Assembly (NCBI RefSeq): GCF_900215375.1
Contig: NZ_OBEF01000020.1
Location: forward strand, 1-64,000
DNA from: Enterobacter sp. CC120223-11
GTDB lineage: Bacteria; Pseudomonadota; Gammaproteobacteria; Enterobacterales; Enterobacteriaceae
Direction of reading: 5' to 3'
Length of the DNA: 64,000 nucleotides
Shown piece after piece: positions 61,047 to 64,000 of this stretch. The translations under genes were made by a program, and so were the position numbers. Numbering within the stretch: position 1 is the first letter of the stretch; each line of letters opens with the position of its first letter. Under the pieces are notes generated by a model, which worked only from the letters and a program-made list of their open reading frames with translations, did no database searches and had not been told where the DNA came from.

Positions 61047-62305
61047 CGCCAGACTCCTTTGGTATCAACCACAAACGCCTGCGAGATATTTTCACCGCTG
61101 ACCGCCTTAAACTGCTGGTGATCAACCAGCATTACCAGCACGTCGGCCTGAGCCAGCGCATCGTCGAGCGATGCGAGCGTGGCTTTTCCTGCCAATTTTT
61201 TCGGCAGCTGATGCACGTTAGGTTCAACCACCAGCGTTTCACCGCCGTGCCAATTGGCAATCAGCGTGGCAATTTCCATCGCCGGGCTTTCGCGCAGGTC
61301 ATCAATATTGGGCTTGAACGCCAGACCAAAACACGCAACGGTGATTTCGCTGGCTCGTTTACCGCTGGCTACCAGGCAGTCCGCTACTTTGGCTTTCACC
61401 TGATCCATGACCCAGTGTGGTTTGTGATCGTTCACTTCCCGGGCAGTACGAATTAAGCGCGCCTGCTCAGGGTTCTGCGAAACGATAAACCAGGGATCAA
61501 CCGCGATGCAGTGCCCACCGACGCCAGGGCCAGGCTGCAGAATATTGACGCGCGGATGACGGTTTGCCAGGCGAATGAGCTCCCAGACGTTGATGCCCTG
61601 ATCGGCGCAGATAAGTGACAGCTCGTTTGCAAAAGCAATATTGACGTCGCGGAAGCTGTTCTCGGTGAGTTTGCACAGCTCGGCGGTGCGTGCGTTGGTT
61701 ACCACGCATTCGCCTTCGAGGAAAATGTTGTAAAGCTCGCTGGCCCGCGCAGAGCATACCGGCGTCATCCCACCGATCACGCGATCGTTTTTGATGAGTT
61801 CAACCATCACCTGCCCAGGCAACACGCGCTCCGGGCAGTAGGCGATATTCACATCAGCCTGCTCGCCCGCCTGCTGCGGGAAGGTCAAATCCGGGCGCAT
61901 CTCCGCCAGCCACTGCGCCACCATTTCAGTCGCGCCGACCGGCGAGGTGGATTCGAGAATCACCAAAGCACCTTTCTTTAAAACAGGCGCAATGGAACGG
62001 GCGGCGGCTTCGACATAGGCCATATCAGGCTCATGATCGCCTTTAAACGGCGTCGGGACGGCAATCAGATAAGCGTCCGCTTCGACAGGCACCGTACTGG
62101 CCTTGAGATGCCCCGCCGCAACCGCTTCCTTCACCACTTTGTCGAGATCGGGCTCAACAATGTGAATTTCGCCGCGGTTGATGGTGTCCACAGCATGCTG
62201 ATTAATGTCCACGCCCACCACCTGCTTCTGACGGGAGGCAAATGCTGCTGCCGTCGGCAGTCCGATGTAGCCAAGGCCAATCACAGAGATGGTTGTAAAA
62301 CTCAT
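61043..62305 (-). CDS. wecC: UDP-N-acetyl-D-mannosamine dehydrogenase WecC
   Basis: NAD-dependent oxidation of UDP-ManNAc to UDP-ManNAcA. 420 aa as in E. coli. N-terminal Rossmann motif [15 protein letters not shown] (10-24), [10 protein letters not shown], the conserved [20 protein letters not shown], catalytic Cys in [11 protein letters not shown], and C-terminal [18 protein letters not shown]. It overlaps wecB and rffG by 4 bp each. Confidence 0.97.
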   Translation of the reverse strand: MSFTTISVIGLGYIGLPTAAAFASRQKQVVGVDINQHAVDTINRGEIHIVEPDLDKVVKEAVAAGHLKASTVPVEADAYLIAVPTPFKGDHEPDMAYVEAAARSIAPVLKKGALVILESTSPVGATEMVAQWLAEMRPDLTFPQQAGEQADVNIAYCPERVLPGQVMVELIKNDRVIGGMTPVCSARASELYNIFLEGECVVTNARTAELCKLTENSFRDVNIAFANELSLICADQGINVWELIRLANRHPRVNILQPGPGVGGHCIAVDPWFIVSQNPEQARLIRTAREVNDHKPHWVMDQVKAKVADCLVASGKRASEITVACFGLAFKPNIDDLRESPAMEIATLIANWHGGETLVVEPNVHQLPKKLAGKATLASLDDALAQADVLVMLVDHQQFKAVSGENISQAFVVDTKGVWR

Positions 62306-63432
62306 AGCGTTACCTGATTGTTTTTAAGGGCTGACAAAATTCTTTCACAGGCCTGACCGTCACCATACGGATTGTGCGCGCGGCTCATGGCCTGATAATC
62401 CTGCTCGTTTCGCAGCAGACGCGTCACTTCATTGACGATATGCTGCCGATCGGTACCCACAAGGCGTACCGTTCCGGCATCTACGGCTTCCGGACGTTCG
62501 GTGGTGTCACGCATCACGAGCACAGGTTTGCCAAGCGAAGGGGCTTCTTCCTGGATGCCGCCAGAGTCAGTCAGGATCAGCCAGGCACGGTTCATCAGCC
62601 AGACGAACGGCAGGTAATCCTGTGGCTCAATAAGGTAGACGTTATCCACATGCCCGAGGATGCGAGTGACCGGCTCGCTGACGTTCGGATTAAGGTGAAC
62701 CGGGTACACAACCTGTACATCCGGATTCTCAGCGGCAATCTCAGCCAGAGCATGGCAGATCTGCTCAAAGCCCTGTCCAAAGCTTTCACGACGGTGCCCG
62801 GTAACCAGAATCAGTTTTTTGCTGTCATCCAGGAAAGGATAGCGTCCGGCCAGACTGGCCCGCAGAGATTCATCTGCAAGCACCCGGTCACGCACCCAAA
62901 ACAGCGCGTCAATGACTGTATTGCCGGTTACTACAATCCCTGCTTGCGGGATATTTTCACGCAGCAAATTTTGACGTGAATTCTCCGTCGGGGCGAAATG
63001 GTACATCGCCAGATGGCCGGTCATGGTGCGGTTGGCCTCTTCTGGCCATGGCGAGTAGAGATCGCCAGTACGCAGTCCCGCTTCTACATGTCCAACAGGA
63101 ATGCGCTGGTAAAAGGCCGCAAGGCTTGCCGCCATGGTTGTGGTTGTGTCACCGTGCACCAGCACAACATCTGGTTTGAAAGATTCAAGAACAGGTTTTA
63201 AACCCTGCAAAATTCGGCAGGTGATCTCTGTCAGCCCCTGTCCAGGGCTCATGACGTTGAGATCGTAATCCGGAACGATGGAAAACAGCTTCAACACTTG
63301 ATCCAGCATTTCCCGATGCTGTGCCGTGACGCAAACTTTCGCCTCAAAATGAGGATCCTTTGCCAGTGCATGAACCAGAGGCGCCATTTTGATGGCCTCC
63401 GGACGCGTGCCAAATACAGTTAATACTTTCAC
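62302..63432 (-). CDS. wecB: UDP-N-acetylglucosamine 2-epimerase WecB
   Basis: Non-hydrolysing epimerase giving UDP-ManNAc for ECA. 376 aa as in E. coli. [12 protein letters not shown] (8-19), [12 protein letters not shown] with the catalytic Asp, [18 protein letters not shown] with the two catalytic Glu, and [16 protein letters not shown] near the C-terminus. The start is GTG (63430-63432). It follows wzzE after 56 bp that contain a hairpin, and overlaps wecC by 4 bp. Confidence 0.96.
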   Translation of the reverse strand: MKVLTVFGTRPEAIKMAPLVHALAKDPHFEAKVCVTAQHREMLDQVLKLFSIVPDYDLNVMSPGQGLTEITCRILQGLKPVLESFKPDVVLVHGDTTTTMAASLAAFYQRIPVGHVEAGLRTGDLYSPWPEEANRTMTGHLAMYHFAPTENSRQNLLRENIPQAGIVVTGNTVIDALFWVRDRVLADESLRASLAGRYPFLDDSKKLILVTGHRRESFGQGFEQICHALAEIAAENPDVQVVYPVHLNPNVSEPVTRILGHVDNVYLIEPQDYLPFVWLMNRAWLILTDSGGIQEEAPSLGKPVLVMRDTTERPEAVDAGTVRLVGTDRQHIVNEVTRLLRNEQDYQAMSRAHNPYGDGQACERILSALKNNQVTL

Positions 63433-63453
63433 ATCAGTTCTCTATAGCTGGAC

Positions 63454-63475
63454 GATGGAGGCAAATGCCTCCATC
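63454..63475 (-). promoter_or_regulatory. Intra-operon hairpin between wzzE and wecB
   Basis: Perfect 10 bp inverted repeat GATGGAGGCA-aa-TGCCTCCATC in the 56 bp gap. No T-run follows on the minus strand, so a processing or mRNA-stability element is more likely than a terminator; it is the only sizeable gap in the otherwise tightly packed cluster seen here. Confidence 0.55.
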
Positions 63476-63488
63476 CAATAAGGTGCGG

Positions 63489-64000
63489 TTACTGTGTGCG
63501 ACGGCGTGCTAATGCAACACCCGCGCCAATCAGCGCCCCCACGATACCCCACATCACCATCAGAAAGACTCGGCGAGGGCTATCGCGTTTTACCGGTTCT
63601 TCAGGCGTTCGCAAATATCTGTAGGTCTGAAAACGAGGGTCCATACTTGGGCCGACGTTGAGCGTTGTAAGCATGGCGCGGTTTTGATCGTAATCGAGGT
63701 CGAAATCAGGGCCAACGGATTGCAGGCTTTCCAGCCTTGCCTGCAGCATAGGGCGCCCAAGCAGGAACAGTTCTGAGTCAGGAAGCTGTTCGGCCGGGAC
63801 ATCGGTTTCACTGCGGGAAATATTGTTTTGCTGCGCCACTTTCAGAGCCTGCTGGACGCTGTGAATTTTCCGATTAAAGATCGATTGGGCGACCTCTTCC
63901 TGACGCTTCACCTGTGCTTTCATCTGGATAGTGCGGGCAGCCCATGCGCCTTTCAGTTCATCATTCAGATGCCCTGCGGCGCGCTGGCTTGCAAAGGCAA
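63489..64000 (-). CDS. wzzE: ECA chain length determinant WzzE (partial, N-terminus outside window)
   Basis: Polysaccharide co-polymerase that sets ECA chain length. Only the C-terminal 169 codons or so are inside the window; the frame stays open to the right edge, beginning AFASQRAAGHLNDELKGAW. Visible are the long periplasmic helix (KAQVKRQEEVAQSIFNRK), the segment NISRSETDVPAEQLPDSELFLLG, DYDQNRAMLTTLNVG, the conserved RTPEEPVKRDSPRR before the second membrane helix, and the basic C-terminus ARRRTQ. E. coli WzzE is about 348 aa, so about half the gene is missing. Confidence 0.94.
   Translation of the reverse strand, partial: AFASQRAAGHLNDELKGAWAARTIQMKAQVKRQEEVAQSIFNRKIHSVQQALKVAQQNNISRSETDVPAEQLPDSELFLLGRPMLQARLESLQSVGPDFDLDYDQNRAMLTTLNVGPSMDPRFQTYRYLRTPEEPVKRDSPRRVFLMVMWGIVGALIGAGVALARRRTQ

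Overview
The window is a chromosomal segment of a member of the Enterobacteriaceae. Gene order and protein sequence follow the Escherichia coli region from rrnA/hemG to the wec (enterobacterial common antigen) cluster almost gene for gene, but with replacements at several junctions. The divergence and the accessory genes suggest an Enterobacter / Lelliottia / Leclercia-like organism; the sequence alone does not let me name the genus with certainty. I saw no insertion sequence, prophage, plasmid gene, CRISPR array or obviously broken gene.

Layout, left to right. 1-338: tandem P1/P2 promoters and antitermination leader of an rRNA operon read leftward (the 16S gene lies just outside the window). 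339-4339: leftward pepQ-yigZ-trkH-hemG. 4486-7890: FadR-controlled fadBA (aerobic beta-oxidation). 8008-10234: leftward ubiD-fre. 10408-10896: rfaH. 10899-17910: leftward rmuC, ubiE-ubiJ-ubiB (ubiquinone), tatABC (twin-arginine export) and tatD. 18049-23305: udp, dlhH, metE and metR, with recognisable CRP/CytR and MetJ sites. 23193-31082: bioP, an extra stand-alone EAL phosphodiesterase gene, yigL-pldB, rhtB, rhtC, recQ, pldA. 31230-34463: yigI, rarD, then a two-gene accessory cassette (fatty acid desaturase-like protein plus a PhnD-like binding protein without signal peptide) where E. coli carries yigF/yigG. 34441-35745: corA with a long leader containing a small ORF. 35746-41356: leftward lptM-dapF-yigA-xerC-yigB-uvrD, with a LexA box in front of uvrD. 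41495-48895: cyaY, cyaA (TTG start, CRP site) and the divergent hemCDXY operon. 49069-50274: an MFS transporter gene at the position of E. coli aslBA. 50280-50644: the small RNA GlmZ with a sigma-54-type promoter and upstream GlrR-type sites. 50744-51204: the four-tRNA operon argX-hisR-leuT-proM. 51280-64000: yifK (thrP) and the leftward wzzE-wecB-wecC-rffG-rffH-wecD-wecE-wzxE-wecF-wzyE-wecG cluster, with wzzE cut by the window edge.

Functionally the window is mostly core metabolism and envelope biology: haem, siroheme and quinone synthesis, fatty acid oxidation, methionine synthesis, DNA repair (recQ, uvrD, xerC, rmuC), outer membrane lipid turnover (pldA), LPS assembly (lptM, rfaH) and common antigen synthesis. 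The most promising material for new biology is the desaturase / PhnD-like pair at 32753-34463; the orphan EAL gene at 24276-25085 and the regulatory leader of corA are secondary.
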